Source of the DNA: Glycomyces tritici
Lineage (GTDB): Bacteria > Actinomycetota > Actinomycetes > Mycobacteriales > Micromonosporaceae
Reading direction: 5' to 3'
Length of the DNA: 64,000 bases
NCBI RefSeq assembly: GCF_030403505.1
Contig: NZ_JAUEMJ010000004.1
Coordinates: forward strand, 186,001 to 250,000
Part shown: piece by piece, positions 9,880 through 19,402 of the stretch
Position numbering within the stretch: the first letter of the stretch is position 1
Layout: each line of letters opens with the position of its first letter
The notes under the pieces: model-generated
The model's database searches: none
What the model was told of the DNA's origin: nothing
Seen by the model: only the letters and a program-made list of their open reading frames with translations
Made by a program: the position numbers and the translations under genes

Positions 9880-10371
9880 ATGAACTCGCCCCTGAAGACC
9901 CAGACCACCACGGCCGATTGGACGAAGATCGCGGTGCCGACCGTCGCCGGCCTGGCCGGACTGCTCGCACTCGCCGCACTCCAGGCCGCCACCGGCGCGG
10001 CGATGTTCGCACTGCCGTGGGTGGCGGCCATGGGCATCATCGCCATCGCACCGCAAGCGCCGTTCGTGCAACCGCGAGCCATGCTGCTCGGGCAGCTCAG
10101 CGCCGGAGTCGTGGGCCTGGCCGCCGTCGCGGTCATGGGCCCGTCGATCTGGACCGCCGCGATCGCGGCGGGACTGACGACCGCGCCGATGCTGCTCCTG
10201 AAGGCCCCGCACCCGCCAGCGACCGCGACAGCCGCACTCATCGGCGCGACCGGCCCGTCAGTGTGGTTCCTCCTCGACCCGATCCTGCTCGCCAGCGCCG
10301 CCACGGTGCTCGTCGGCTGGGCGCTGGGCAGAGTGCTGCCCGCGCACCGGTATCCGAGGCAGTGGTGGTGA
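9880..10371 (+). CDS. HPP-family membrane protein
   Basis: A 163-residue protein with four or five hydrophobic helices and the family's hallmark [10 protein letters not shown] around residues 109-118. HPP proteins are integral membrane proteins; some plant and cyanobacterial members move nitrite, but the role here is not known. The start at 9880 has GGAGAG upstream. Same strand as the AhpD-like gene. Confidence 0.8.
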   Translation: MNSPLKTQTTTADWTKIAVPTVAGLAGLLALAALQAATGAAMFALPWVAAMGIIAIAPQAPFVQPRAMLLGQLSAGVVGLAAVAVMGPSIWTAAIAAGLTTAPMLLLKAPHPPATATAALIGATGPSVWFLLDPILLASAATVLVGWALGRVLPAHRYPRQWW

Positions 10372-10415
10372 CCCGGATCAGCCAGTTCTCGCAACGTCCA
10401 GAAAGGAATACCGCA

Positions 10416-10859
10416 ATGTCTGAGACCCGTCCCCCGTTGCCGCCGTTCACCGCCGAGTCCGCCGCCGCCAAAGTGCAGGCTGCCGAGGACGGTTGGAACA
10501 CCCGCGATCCTGAGCGCGTGGCGCTCGCGTACACGCCTGATTCGGTGTGGCGCAACCGTTCCGATTTCCTCACGGGCCGGGAGGAGATCAAGCGGTTCCT
10601 CACCGCCAAGTGGGCGCGGGAGCATGGGTACGCCCTGCGGAAGCAGCTGTGGGCGTTCACCGACGACCGGATCGCCGTGAAGTTCCAGTACGAGTGGCAC
10701 GACGACGAGGGCCAGTGGTGGCGCAGCTACGGCAACGAGCTGTGGGAGTTCACGGCCGAAGGCTTGATGGCCCGCCGCGAGGCGAGCATCAACGACGTGA
10801 GGATCGCGGAGGAGGACCGGCAGATCTTCGGCCGCCGCCCTGACAGTGAGCGTGCGTAG
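10416..10859 (+). CDS. NTF2-like/SnoaL-fold protein (DUF1348 type)
   Basis: A 147-residue protein with the cone-shaped NTF2-like fold of DUF1348: [20 protein letters not shown], then [18 protein letters not shown] and [19 protein letters not shown], ending with INDVRI. The frame is open upstream, but ATG 10416 matches the family start and has AGAAAGGAA in front. Members are small enzymes or binding proteins of unknown substrate. Confidence 0.85.
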   Translation: MSETRPPLPPFTAESAAAKVQAAEDGWNTRDPERVALAYTPDSVWRNRSDFLTGREEIKRFLTAKWAREHGYALRKQLWAFTDDRIAVKFQYEWHDDEGQWWRSYGNELWEFTAEGLMARREASINDVRIAEEDRQIFGRRPDSERA

Positions 10860-10941
10860 CGAGGCAGGGCCTGCCGCGAGCGGACCTTGACGTGCAGCGC
10901 CGGTGTCGCCACGAGCGGGCACCCGGTGCGCAGAGGAAGGA

Positions 10942-10969
10942 CCGGGCCCGCCGCCGGCGGCGGGCCCGG
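10942..10969. terminator. Bidirectional GC palindrome between convergent genes
   Basis: A 28-bp perfect palindrome (14-bp arms, CCGGGCCCGCCGCC and complement) followed by CTTT on the plus strand. It lies between the NTF2-like stop (10859) and the RidA stop (10981) and can serve both. Confidence 0.8.
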
Positions 10970-10980
10970 CTTTCGCCGTG

Positions 10981-11370
10981 TTACGGGAGTCGCGCGGTGA
11001 GGTCGACCTCGACGAGCTGGCCCGGGTAGCCGAGCGCGGTCACGCCGACGACGGTGCTCGCGGCCTTGAACGCCGGAGCGAGTTCGGACTGCTCGGCGAA
11101 GCGGTGCCAGGCGGCGCCGACGACGGCGCTGTCGGCGCTGACGACGTAGACCACCGAGCGGACGACGTCGTCGGCTCCGGCGCCGACCGAGGCCAGCGCG
11201 GCGAGGCAGTTGGCGGCGGTCTGGTCGATCTGGGCGTCGAGGTCCCCGATGCCGACCACCTGCTGGTCGGCGTCGACGGGGCACTGGCCGGCGAGCATCG
11301 CGAGCCGCCCGGCCTCGACCACGGTCACATGCTCGTATCCCCCGGTGGGGTGCAGTTCGGTGTCAGACAC
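10981..11370 (-). CDS. RidA/YjgF-family protein
   Basis: A 129-residue RidA-superfamily protein: GGYEHVTVVEAGRLAMLAGQ near the start, DQTAANCLAALASVGAGADDVVR in the middle and GQLVEVDLTARLP at the end. Classical RidA hydrolyses reactive enamine/imine intermediates of amino-acid metabolism. The usual catalytic Arg before the final VE(I/V) segment is not obvious here, so this may be one of the Rid1-7 paralogues without deaminase activity. The GTG at 11370 is six bases after TAGACT, so it is probably leaderless. Confidence 0.82.
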   Translation of the reverse strand: MSDTELHPTGGYEHVTVVEAGRLAMLAGQCPVDADQQVVGIGDLDAQIDQTAANCLAALASVGAGADDVVRSVVYVVSADSAVVGAAWHRFAEQSELAPAFKAASTVVGVTALGYPGQLVEVDLTARLP

Positions 11371-11376
11371 ACCGCG

Positions 11377-11382
11377 AGTCTA
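11377..11382 (-). promoter_or_regulatory. Leaderless -10 box of the RidA gene
   Basis: TAGACT on the minus strand, then CGCGGT, then GTG at 11370. No Shine-Dalgarno is present. Confidence 0.6.
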
Positions 11383-11423
11383 TGGCCGTCGCCGTTGCCG
11401 GGGCAGCGGGTTTTCGGTTCGCG

Positions 11424-11936
11424 CTACTCGGGGTGGGCGAGGCGGTAGCGGAGGTTCGCGTCCTTCTCGGTGACCATGCGCTCGAGGTCGACCTGGTAGT
11501 CCGAGAGCTTGGAGCGGATCGCTTCGTCGGCGGAGCCGAGGATGCGCAGGGCGAGGAGGCCGGCGTTCTTGGCGCCGGCGATGGAGACGGTGGCGACGGG
11601 GATGCCGGCGGGCATCTGGACGATCGACATGAGGGAGTCCATGCCGTCGAGGTACTTGAGGGGGACTGGGACGCCGATCACGGGCAGCGGCGTCGCGGAG
11701 GCGACCATGCCGGGGAGGTGGGCGGCGCCGCCGGCGCCGGCGATGATCACCTGGAGGCCGCGGGAGGCGGCGGAGTCGGCGTAGTTCAGCATGCCGTGGG
11801 GGGTGCGGTGGGCGGAGACGACGCGGACCTCGAAGGGGACGCCGAACTCGGTGAGGACCTCGGTCGCCGGTGCCATGGTGGGCCAGTCGGAGTCGGAGCC
11901 CATGATGACGCCGACCCGGGGGTTCTGCTCTGCCAT
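11424..11936 (-). CDS. purE: 5-(carboxyamino)imidazole ribonucleotide mutase, PurE
   Basis: A 170-residue class I PurE, converting N5-CAIR to CAIR in purine synthesis. It shows the binding loop GSDSD (13-17), the catalytic His in SAHRTP (H43), and [13 protein letters not shown]. Its ATG shares one base with the purK stop (TAATG), so translation is coupled. The C-terminus has the usual helix ([18 protein letters not shown]). Confidence 0.96.
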   Translation of the reverse strand: MAEQNPRVGVIMGSDSDWPTMAPATEVLTEFGVPFEVRVVSAHRTPHGMLNYADSAASRGLQVIIAGAGGAAHLPGMVASATPLPVIGVPVPLKYLDGMDSLMSIVQMPAGIPVATVSIAGAKNAGLLALRILGSADEAIRSKLSDYQVDLERMVTEKDANLRYRLAHPE

Positions 11937-13069
11937 TACGCGCCTTCCTGGAGCCATTTGGCGGCCCGCAGGGCGCGGTGCCGCAGCACGTCGGGGTCGT
12001 CGCCGCAGACGGTGACGTGGCCGATCTTGCGGCCGGGGCGCACGGCCTTGCCGTAGAGGTGGACGTGCGCGCCCGGGTCCTCGGCGAGGAGGTGCTGGAG
12101 GCGCTCGTCGATGCGGGGGCCGCCGGCGGCGCCGCCGAGGACGTTGGCCATCACGGTGTACGGCGCGGCGGTCTCGGTGGCGCCGAGCGGGTAGTCCAGG
12201 ACGGCGCGGAGGTGCTGCTCGAACTGGCTGGTGCGAGCGCCTTCGATGGTCCAGTGGCCGGAGTTGTGGGCGCGCATGGCCAGTTCGTTGACGAAGAGGC
12301 CCTTGGAGGTCTGGAAGAGCTCGACGGCGAGCATGCCGCAGACGTCGAGGTCTTTCGCGATCGTCTCGGCGATGCGGCGGGCCTCGGCGGCGGTCTCGTC
12401 GTTCAGGTGCGGGGCCGGGGCGATGACCTCGGTGCAGATGCCGCCGGTCTGGACGGTCTCGACGACGGGGTAGACGGCGGTCTCGCCGCGCGGGGAGCGG
12501 GCGATCTGGACGGCGAGCTCGCGCTGGAGGGCCATGCGGTCCTCGGCGATGAGGCGGATGCCCGAGGCGAGGACGGCCTGCGCGTCGGCGGGGGTGTCGA
12601 TCATCCACACGCCTTTGCCGTCGTAGCCGCCGGTGGCGGCTTTGAGGACGCAGGGGAGGCCGAAGGCCTCGACGTCGGAGATGGAGTCGACGGGGGCCCA
12701 GCGGGGCTGGGGCAGGCCGAGCGCGGCGAGGCGGGTGCGCATGGCCTGCTTGTCCTGGGCGTAGAGCAGGGCTTCGGGGCGGGGCTGGACTTCGACGCCT
12801 TCTTCGACGAGGGTGCGCAGGGCGTCCTGGGGGACGTGCTCGTGGTCGAAGGTGACCACGGTGCAGCCCTTGGCGAAGGCGCGGAGGTCGTCGACGTTGC
12901 GGTAGTCGCCGAACACGGTCGCGGGGGTGACGACCGCGGCGCTCTCGGCCGGGTCCCCGGCGAGCACTCTGAGGCTCTGCCCGAGGGCGATGGCGGCCTG
13001 GTGGGTCATGCGGGCGAGCTGACCGGCGCCGATCATGCCCACCGTCGGAAGTTGCGTCGCGGCGTCCAC
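11936..13069 (-). CDS. purK: N5-carboxyaminoimidazole ribonucleotide synthase, PurK
   Basis: A 377-residue ATP-grasp enzyme that makes N5-CAIR from AIR, bicarbonate and ATP, just before PurE. Motifs: [11 protein letters not shown] at the start, TFDHEHVP, the ATP-grasp segment [29 protein letters not shown], and [18 protein letters not shown] near the metal site. The start is GTG 13069, six bases after TAGGCT, so the transcript is likely leaderless. Cotranscribed with purE. Confidence 0.95.
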   Translation of the reverse strand: MDAATQLPTVGMIGAGQLARMTHQAAIALGQSLRVLAGDPAESAAVVTPATVFGDYRNVDDLRAFAKGCTVVTFDHEHVPQDALRTLVEEGVEVQPRPEALLYAQDKQAMRTRLAALGLPQPRWAPVDSISDVEAFGLPCVLKAATGGYDGKGVWMIDTPADAQAVLASGIRLIAEDRMALQRELAVQIARSPRGETAVYPVVETVQTGGICTEVIAPAPHLNDETAAEARRIAETIAKDLDVCGMLAVELFQTSKGLFVNELAMRAHNSGHWTIEGARTSQFEQHLRAVLDYPLGATETAAPYTVMANVLGGAAGGPRIDERLQHLLAEDPGAHVHLYGKAVRPGRKIGHVTVCGDDPDVLRHRALRAAKWLQEGA

Positions 13070-13075
13070 GGCCAG

Positions 13076-13081
13076 AGCCTA
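13076..13081 (-). promoter_or_regulatory. Leaderless -10 box of purKE
   Basis: TAGGCT on the minus strand, then CTGGCC, then GTG at 13069. Confidence 0.55.
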
Positions 13082-13248
13082 ACCCGGGCCGCGACCTCGG
13101 TCTCGGCGTTCGGGACGCGGCGTGACCTGGGCCCTTACAGGATGATGGGATGTCTCGGCGGTCGCAGTTTGCGGGGCCTCTCGGCGGCGGCGGGCGCGAG
13201 CGGTGATGATGGAGGGGACACCGCTTTACCGAGTTCCGAAGGGCCGCC

Positions 13249-14016
13249 ATGATCGAGTACTACTCTCCCGCCGAGATCGAGGCGATGCGCCCGGCCGGCC
13301 GCTTCGTGGCCGGCATCCTCTCCGAGCTGGAGCGGACCGCCGAGGTCGGCATGAACCTGCTCGAGCTCGACGACCTGGTCGCGCGCCGCATCAAGGAGGC
13401 CGGGGCGGTCTCCTGCTACGTGGACTACCACCCGTCGTTCGGCGCGAGCCCGTTCGGGAAGGTGCTGTGCACCTCGGTGAACGACGCGGTGCTGCACGGC
13501 CTCCCGTTCGACTACAAGCTCCAGGACGGCGACCTGGTGAGCTTCGACTTCGCGGCCGAAGTGGACGGCTGGGTCGCGGACTCGGCGCTGTCGCTCGTGG
13601 TCGGGAACGCGAGCGAGCACGACCTGCACCTGATCGACACGACGGCGCGGGCACTGGAGGCCGGCATCGGTGCCGCGAAGGTGGGGAACAAGCTCGGGGA
13701 CGTCGGGCACGCGATCGCGACCGTGGCGCGCGGCGACGGCCTCAGCGTGAACACGCAGTTCGGCGGGCACGGCGTGGGGCGGACCATGCACGGCGACCCG
13801 CACGTCCCGAACGACGGCCGCCCCGGCCGGGGCATGAAGCTCAAGCCGGGCCTGGTCATCGCGATCGAGCCCTGGTTCCTGCAGACCACCGACGAGATCG
13901 TCTACGACCCGGACGGGTGGACGCTGCGCAGCGCCGACGGCTCGCGCGGCGCGCACATGGAGCACACCGTCGCGATCACGGAGGACGGGCCGATCATCCT
14001 CACGGCGCGGGACTGA
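13249..14016 (+). CDS. map: Methionine aminopeptidase, type I
   Basis: A 255-residue enzyme that removes the initiator methionine from new proteins. The five metal ligands sit where the family needs them: D100 and D111 (11 apart), H174 in GGHGVG, E207 in AIEPWF and E238 in HMEHTV; the substrate His is in VLHGLP. There is no N-terminal zinc-finger extension, so it is the short bacterial type Ia. ATG 13249 has GAAGGG upstream. Divergent from purK. Actinomycetes often have a second, longer map elsewhere. Confidence 0.96.
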   Translation: MIEYYSPAEIEAMRPAGRFVAGILSELERTAEVGMNLLELDDLVARRIKEAGAVSCYVDYHPSFGASPFGKVLCTSVNDAVLHGLPFDYKLQDGDLVSFDFAAEVDGWVADSALSLVVGNASEHDLHLIDTTARALEAGIGAAKVGNKLGDVGHAIATVARGDGLSVNTQFGGHGVGRTMHGDPHVPNDGRPGRGMKLKPGLVIAIEPWFLQTTDEIVYDPDGWTLRSADGSRGAHMEHTVAITEDGPIILTARD

Positions 14017-14020
14017 GGTT

Positions 14021-14063
14021 CGCCGTCAGGCCTGGGCCGCAACCGGTCCAGGCGGTGACGGGC
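14021..14063. terminator. Possible terminator between map and the acetyltransferase gene
   Basis: GCCTGG (14030-14035) pairs with CCAGGC (14048-14053), and flanking CGCCGTCA/TGACGGGCG extend the stem imperfectly. It lies just after the map stop, between convergent genes. Confidence 0.4.
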
Positions 14064-14179
14064 GGGTGCGCTGTCCGGAGCCGTCGCGCCGCCTGAGGAG
14101 TCTCGAGTCGGTCGGCGTCCCACCGGCCCGCAGCGCCGTGCTCGCACGGCGCCGGAACCGCCCCGGGTCAGGTGGCGCT

Positions 14180-14809
14180 TCAATGCTCCGCTTCGGTCCT
14201 CGCGAGGCGGGCCATGCGGTCGATCATGCGCTCGGAGGCGATCTCCTCGGCGGTGACGGCGTACCCGTAGTGGTCGCGCCAGTCGCCGTCGATGTAGAGG
14301 TACCGCTTGTGCAGGCCCTCGCGGCGCAGGCCGAGCTTCTCGGCGACCCGGTTCGACGGGCCGTTCTCGGGCCGGATGTTCACCTCGATGCGGTGGAGGC
14401 GGCCGACGGTGAGGGCGTGGTCGACGACCATGGCCAGCGCCGTGGCGGTAATGCCCTTCCCGGCGTGGCCGCGGTCGATCCAGTAGCCGGCGTAGGCCGA
14501 GCCGAAGGCGCGGCGCACGATGTTGCCGACGGTGAGGCCTCCGGCGAGCTGCCCCTGCCAGCAGACGGCGAGCGGCCAGCTCGTGCCGTCCTTGATGGAG
14601 CGCTTGAGGCCGCGCAGCATGGCGCGGAACGCGGCGGGCGAGTGGGCTTCGTACCAGGTGGTGCCGGTGCCGGGCTCCCAAGGGGCGAGCCAGGCCTCGT
14701 TGGCGCGGCGCAGTTCGGACCAGCGGGCGGCGTCGGAGCGTCGGAAGGGGCGGACGCTGACGTCGCCGTGGTTCAGGTGCACGGGCCAACCGGGGTTGGA
14801 GAGGGTCAT
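14180..14809 (-). CDS. GNAT acetyltransferase, RimJ-like
   Basis: A 209-residue GCN5-related acetyltransferase: VRPFRRSDAARWSELR at the start, the acetyl-CoA loop region GYWIDRGHAGKGITATAL, then HRIEVNIRPENGPSNRVAEK and GLRREG, as in the RimJ/RimL ribosomal-protein acetyltransferases. Position 31 bp after moeA and downstream of galU matches the galU-moeA-rimJ order conserved in actinobacteria (Rv0993-Rv0995 in M. tuberculosis), which supports RimJ. The protein substrate is not shown by sequence. Confidence 0.86.
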   Translation of the reverse strand: MTLSNPGWPVHLNHGDVSVRPFRRSDAARWSELRRANEAWLAPWEPGTGTTWYEAHSPAAFRAMLRGLKRSIKDGTSWPLAVCWQGQLAGGLTVGNIVRRAFGSAYAGYWIDRGHAGKGITATALAMVVDHALTVGRLHRIEVNIRPENGPSNRVAEKLGLRREGLHKRYLYIDGDWRDHYGYAVTAEEIASERMIDRMARLARTEAEH

Positions 14810-14840
14810 TCGTGTTCCAGCTGCGGGTCGTTCGTGAAGA

Positions 14841-16079
14841 TCATCGGTTCCGGTCCAGGAGCAGCACGTCTACGGTCGAACCGGCGGGCACCCGGGTCGC
14901 GTTCTCGCCGATCGTCATGAGGCCGGTCGCCTCCGCGAGTCCGGAGAGCGTGTAGGACGTGGCACCCAGCGGGGCGACGGTGTAGCCGCCGCCGCGCCTC
15001 TCGGCGACGCGGACGGGCCGGAATTCGCGCAGCCCGCTCGGTGAGGATACGGGCTCGGTCAGGTTGGCGCGCACGCTGGGCCGGAAAACGGGCTCGGCCC
15101 CGGCGAGGCGCTGGATGAGCGGCCGGGCGATGACCTCGAACGCGATCGTGGCCGCGACGGGGTCGCCGGGCAGGCACACGACGGGCACCTCCTCGGGCCC
15201 GATCGTGCCGAACCCCATGGTCTCGCAGAGGTAGACGGCGACCGGGTTGAAGTCGACGGCGCCGTCGCGGGAGAAGGTGCGGCGCACCATGTCCCCCGGG
15301 CCAAGGCCGGTGCCGCCGGTGGTGATGACGAGGTCGGCGCGCAGGATCTGGTCGTCGAGGACCGACCGGAGCGCGTCGGGCTCGTCGTCGCAGATGCCGA
15401 CGCGGTACGCGTGCGCGCCCGCCTCGGAGGCCGCGGCGGTGACCAGGTGGGAGTTGACGTCGATGAGCTGGCCGGGCTGGGAGGGGCGGCCGGTGTCCAC
15501 GAGTTCGTCGCCGGTGGCGATGACGACCACGCGGGGGGTGGGGCGGACGACGACGTCGGCGATGCCGGCGGCGGCGAGGAGCCCGATGAGGTTGGGGGTG
15601 ACGCGGCGCCCCTCGTGGGCGAGGATCTCGCCCGAGGGGCGCTCGGAGCCCATGCGGCGCACGCCGTGTCCGCGGCGCGGCACCTGGCGGACGTCGACGG
15701 TGGCCATGCCCTCGTCGGTCCAGGCGAGGGGCACGACCATGTCGGCGCCGACCGGAAGGGCGGCGCCGGCGGCGACGGAGAAGCAGGTGCCGGAGACCAG
15801 GCGCACGGGGCGCCAGGACGAGGCGGCGAGGTCGCCGAGGACCTTGAGGCCCACGCCGCGCTCGGGGCTGGCACCGGCGATGTCGTCGCCGTTGCACGCG
15901 TAGCCGTCGATCGCGGCGTAGTCGAAGGCGGGGAGCGGGCCGGGGTTCACGGCGTTCTCGGCCAGGACCGAGCCGGTCGACTGGGTCATGTCGATGTCGA
16001 CCGGCGGCAGGGGACGCACCAGGGCCAGCGCCTTCGCCAGGAAGTCGGCCAATGGTGTCGCTTCGCCGGTCCCCTTCAC
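14841..16079 (-). CDS. moeA: MoeA-like molybdopterin molybdotransferase
   Basis: A 412-residue protein with the MoeA domain order. It shows PAFDYAAIDGYA (the family's DxSAMDGYA signature), a beta domain (LPVGADMVVPL), the MoCF-biosynthesis domain with VVVIATGDELV, TGGTGLGPGDMV in place of the usual NTGGVSxGDYD, LPGDPVAATIAFE, and a C-terminal beta barrel. MoeA inserts molybdate into adenylated molybdopterin. The altered TGGTG loop makes it a divergent member, like the MoeA next to galU in other actinobacteria. GTG start at 16079 with a G-rich ribosome site. Confidence 0.87.
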   Translation of the reverse strand: MKGTGEATPLADFLAKALALVRPLPPVDIDMTQSTGSVLAENAVNPGPLPAFDYAAIDGYACNGDDIAGASPERGVGLKVLGDLAASSWRPVRLVSGTCFSVAAGAALPVGADMVVPLAWTDEGMATVDVRQVPRRGHGVRRMGSERPSGEILAHEGRRVTPNLIGLLAAAGIADVVVRPTPRVVVIATGDELVDTGRPSQPGQLIDVNSHLVTAAASEAGAHAYRVGICDDEPDALRSVLDDQILRADLVITTGGTGLGPGDMVRRTFSRDGAVDFNPVAVYLCETMGFGTIGPEEVPVVCLPGDPVAATIAFEVIARPLIQRLAGAEPVFRPSVRANLTEPVSSPSGLREFRPVRVAERRGGGYTVAPLGATSYTLSGLAEATGLMTIGENATRVPAGSTVDVLLLDRNR

Positions 16080-16133
16080 TCCCCATCCCCCCGTCGGTCA
16101 AGTTCCTCTCAGCGCCGCCTCGCGGTCGCCGGG

Positions 16134-17024
16134 TCAGTCAAGTGTCGCACTGAATTCGCGCAGCCAGGCGTTGAAGCCGGGCAAGTCGTCCCGCTGGGTT
16201 GCGAGCTCGACCAGGGTCTGGAGGTACGCGACGGGCTCGCCGGTGTCGTAGCGGCGGCCGCGGAAGACGACCGCGTGGACCGGGGTCCCCTTGGCGCGCA
16301 TGGTCTCCATGGCGTCGGTGAGTTGGATCTCGCCGCCGTTGCCGGGCTCGGTCTGCTCGAGCACGGGGAAGATCGCCCCGGGGAGGACGTAGCGTCCGAT
16401 GAGGATCAGGTTCGAGGGCGCGTCCTCGACGGCGGGCTTCTCGACGAGGCCGGTCACTTCGACGACGTCCTCGGCGTCGGTGGCCCGGACGGCGGCGACG
16501 CCGTAGCGGGAGACCTGGTCCTCGGGGACCTCGATGAGGGCGAGGACGATGCCGCCGGTCTCGGACTGGAGGTCGATCATGCGCGGCAGGAGCTTGTCGT
16601 CGAGGTGGCACCACTCGTCGCCGAGGAGGACCGCGAAGGGCTCGTCGCCGACGTGCGAGGCGGCGCGGCCGACGGCGTGGCCGAGGCCCTTGGCGCCGCC
16701 CTGGCGGATGGCGGTCATCTCGGCGATGCTCTCGGGGGCCTTCACCTTGGCGAGCATGGCGTCCTTGCCCTTGGCTTTGAGGGCGTTGTCGAGGTCGGCG
16801 CGCGCGTCGAAGTAGTCGATCATGGCGTCCTTGCCGGGGGCGGTGACGAGGGTGACGTCATCGGCGCCGGCGGCTGCGGCCTCCTCCACGATGTACTGGA
16901 GGACCGGCTTGTCGACGATCGGCAGGAGTTCCTTGGGGATGGCCTTGGTGACCGGCAGGAAGCGGGTGGCGAAGCCGGCTGCGGGAATAACGGCTTTCGT
17001 GGCGCGGGGCGAGGTTGCTGACAT
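16134..17024 (-). CDS. galU: UTP-glucose-1-phosphate uridylyltransferase
   Basis: A 296-residue nucleotidyltransferase making UDP-glucose for cell-wall sugars and trehalose. Motifs: AVIPAAGFATRFLPVTKAIPK (NTP loop), LPIVDKPVLQYIVEEA, GLGHAV, VLLGDEW, GLVEKP and GNGGEIQLTDAM. The ATG at 17024 is six bases after TACCCT, so the operon galU-moeA-rimJ may start with a leaderless mRNA. moeA follows after 54 bp. Confidence 0.95.
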   Translation of the reverse strand: MSATSPRATKAVIPAAGFATRFLPVTKAIPKELLPIVDKPVLQYIVEEAAAAGADDVTLVTAPGKDAMIDYFDARADLDNALKAKGKDAMLAKVKAPESIAEMTAIRQGGAKGLGHAVGRAASHVGDEPFAVLLGDEWCHLDDKLLPRMIDLQSETGGIVLALIEVPEDQVSRYGVAAVRATDAEDVVEVTGLVEKPAVEDAPSNLILIGRYVLPGAIFPVLEQTEPGNGGEIQLTDAMETMRAKGTPVHAVVFRGRRYDTGEPVAYLQTLVELATQRDDLPGFNAWLREFSATLD

Positions 17025-17030
17025 ACCGCG

Positions 17031-17036
17031 AGGGTA
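17031..17036 (-). promoter_or_regulatory. Leaderless -10 box of galU
   Basis: TACCCT on the minus strand, then CGCGGT (the same six bases as before the RidA gene), then ATG at 17024. Confidence 0.5.
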
Positions 17037-17111
17037 GCGTGCACACGCTGAGTCGGCGGTCAGCCACCCTGCCGAACAAAGGGTGAACGTTCATGTCGGG
17101 TCGTCCGGGGT

Positions 17112-19244
17112 TCAGACCGCCGCGACCCTCCAGGTGTCGCGCCCGGCCGCCTTGGCGGCGTAGAGGGCCTCGTCGGCGGCCGCGAGGACGCCCGTGGCCG
17201 TGTCGGCGTGCTCGCCGAGGACGGCGATGCCGATGGAGACGGTGACGTTGAGTTCGCGGCCGCCGGAGGCGTCGTTCACCTTGAACTTGCGGGCGTTCAC
17301 GGCTTTGCCGAGGCGCTCGGCGACGACCGAGGCGCCGCCCGCGTCGGTCTCGGGGAGCAGGACCATGAACTCCTCGCCGCCGTGGCGGAACGCGAGGTCG
17401 ACTTCGCGGATCTGGCCGGTGATGCGGCGCGCGAGCTCGACGAGGACCTGGTCGCCGACGGGGTGGCCGTAGGTGTCGTTGACGTCCTTGAAGCGGTCGA
17501 GGTCGATCGCCAGGAGCGCGGAGGGCCGCTGGTAGCGGCGGGACCGCTCGGCCTCGCGGCGCAGCGAGGTCTGCATGAACCGGTAGTTCCACAGCCCGGT
17601 GAGCGGGTCGGTGAGGCTCAGCCGCTCGGCGTGGCGGTGCAGGAGGACGTTCTCGACCGCGACCGCGGCCTGCCCGGCGAAGGTCCGCAGGGTGTCGACG
17701 TCGCCCGGTTCGAACTCGTCCCCGGCGATCCGGTTGTAGAGGACGAGCACGCCGAGGACGCCCGCATCGGTGCGCGGCGCGCCCCCGTACTCGCCTTCGC
17801 CTTGGCGGGGGCGGTCGTGCTCGGCCGCTTGGCCGCTGCTGCGCACCTGGTCGACGGGGTGGACGCTGCCGCGTTCGTGGTCGGCGGGCAGACGGCCGCC
17901 ACGCCACTCGTATTCAACGGGCTGACGCCCGCCACTCCACTCATGTTCGCCGGGCTGACGCCCGCTGCTCCACTCGTATTCCACGGGCTGACGCCCGCTG
18001 AAAGGCACCGCGACGATCGTGTGGGCGTCCGGTTCGGTCAGGGCGCGGTGGCGGCCCTCGAAGCGGCCGTCGACGATCCTGCCGTGGGCGGGGACGCCGC
18101 CGGCGGCGATCGCGCCGATGATCCCCTCGCCGATGCGGATGCTCGCGGGCTCGGTGATGCCGAGGTCGCCTTCGCCGGCGCGCTCGCGGAGCTGGTCGGC
18201 GTCGTCCACGTCGACAAGCATGATGACCCCGGCCTCGGCCCCGGCCGTGACCATCGCCGTGTCGAGGATGACCTCCAGGATGCGGTCGAGGTCGAGCGTC
18301 GCGGTGAGGGTCTGGCCGAGGCGGCCGAGCTGGCCGCGCATCTGGTCGCGGGAGGCGGTGAGGGCGTTGACGTACGACTGGGTCTGGGCGGTCATGCGGT
18401 TGAACGCGTACGCGAGCTGCGCGACCTCGTCGCGCCCGTGCACCGGGACCCGCACGTTGAGGTCCCCTTCGGCGACGCGCTCGGCGGCCGCCGAGAGCTC
18501 CGCGAGCGGCCGCGTGGTCGAGCGGGCGAGCCAGGCGGCGAGGCCGACCGCGCAGAACGCCGAGGCGGTGACCATCGCCGCGAGCGTCCAGTACATCGGG
18601 GTCACGTCGGTGGCCACGGTGCCGATGCTCAAGGGCAGGAACGAGTCCGTGAAGTCCCAGCGCCCGGCGTCGGCGCTGCCGACCGAGAGCGGGGTGGTGC
18701 GGGAGTCTTGGAGGATGACGTCGGCGTCCGCGACGCGGGCGAGGCGGGCCAGGAACGTCTGGTCGACCTCGCGGAAGGCGGTGAACACCGACGTGGAGCC
18801 GTCGGTGTTCTGGACCTCGGCCTGGGCGCCGAGCGCCACGATCGGGCCCGCCCCGGCGTAGGCGACGGTCTCGCCGCAGTCGACCCAGGAGCCCTTCGGG
18901 GCCTCCGCCCCGATGTCGGTGCCCGGACTGGTGACGACCGACGCGAGGCTCGAGAAGACCACGCCGTCGACCACCGCCCGGTCGACGAGGAGTTGCGCCA
19001 TTTCGACCGCGTTCTCCTGATCGCCGTTACGGTAGTTCAATGCCACCGCCGCAGCCGAAGCCTGGATGCGTTCGCAGATGGTGCCGAGGGTCGAGTCGAC
19101 CATCGTCACCGCCGAGTTCGCCAGGGCCTCCCCGCGGGAGTCCGCTAGATGGGACATGACGGCAGCGACGAAGACGGCCCCCACCAGGACCGGCCCGAGC
19201 ACGACGACGAGGAACGCCGTGGTGAGCCGTGAGCGCAGCGACAC
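17112..19244 (-). CDS. Membrane-bound diguanylate cyclase (HAMP-GAF-GGDEF)
   Basis: A 710-residue sensor enzyme. Order: TM1 (about 7-35), an extracytoplasmic sensor region, TM2, HAMP (RPLAELSAAAERVAEGDLNV), coiled segment, GAF-like domain (LDRILEVILDTAMVTAGAEA onward), then GGDEF. The active site is G622-G-E-E-F626 and the inhibitory I-site RxxD is intact at R613-D616. So it should make c-di-GMP and be product-inhibited. A charged insertion of 11-residue repeats (about 415-447) interrupts the GAF domain. I chose GTG 19244, with GAGGGGG upstream, although the frame is open to 19589. In Streptomyces c-di-GMP blocks development through BldD. Confidence 0.9.
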   Translation of the reverse strand: MSLRSRLTTAFLVVVLGPVLVGAVFVAAVMSHLADSRGEALANSAVTMVDSTLGTICERIQASAAAVALNYRNGDQENAVEMAQLLVDRAVVDGVVFSSLASVVTSPGTDIGAEAPKGSWVDCGETVAYAGAGPIVALGAQAEVQNTDGSTSVFTAFREVDQTFLARLARVADADVILQDSRTTPLSVGSADAGRWDFTDSFLPLSIGTVATDVTPMYWTLAAMVTASAFCAVGLAAWLARSTTRPLAELSAAAERVAEGDLNVRVPVHGRDEVAQLAYAFNRMTAQTQSYVNALTASRDQMRGQLGRLGQTLTATLDLDRILEVILDTAMVTAGAEAGVIMLVDVDDADQLRERAGEGDLGITEPASIRIGEGIIGAIAAGGVPAHGRIVDGRFEGRHRALTEPDAHTIVAVPFSGRQPVEYEWSSGRQPGEHEWSGGRQPVEYEWRGGRLPADHERGSVHPVDQVRSSGQAAEHDRPRQGEGEYGGAPRTDAGVLGVLVLYNRIAGDEFEPGDVDTLRTFAGQAAVAVENVLLHRHAERLSLTDPLTGLWNYRFMQTSLRREAERSRRYQRPSALLAIDLDRFKDVNDTYGHPVGDQVLVELARRITGQIREVDLAFRHGGEEFMVLLPETDAGGASVVAERLGKAVNARKFKVNDASGGRELNVTVSIGIAVLGEHADTATGVLAAADEALYAAKAAGRDTWRVAAV
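17904..18002 (-). repeat. Three 33-bp in-frame tandem repeats inside the GAF domain
   Basis: Units at 17904-17936, 17937-17969 and 17970-18002, each with the core CGGGCTGACGCCCGC, encode 11-residue blocks of the form GRQPVEYEW. A degenerate fourth unit precedes them at about 17871-17903. Being a multiple of three, length changes keep the frame. Confidence 0.85.
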
Positions 19245-19402
19245 CGAATCCCCCTCAAGTTCACTACTTAGAAGACTACCTAGAGCTACCGACTCGACAC
19301 GACGCGGCAAGGGTACGTAAACGGGACTAACCGAAAGGGTGAGTGGAGGTCTCCGTTCAGGGGAATCCTCCCAGGTACCGGCGACAAAGGGAAGGAAACG
19401 CC

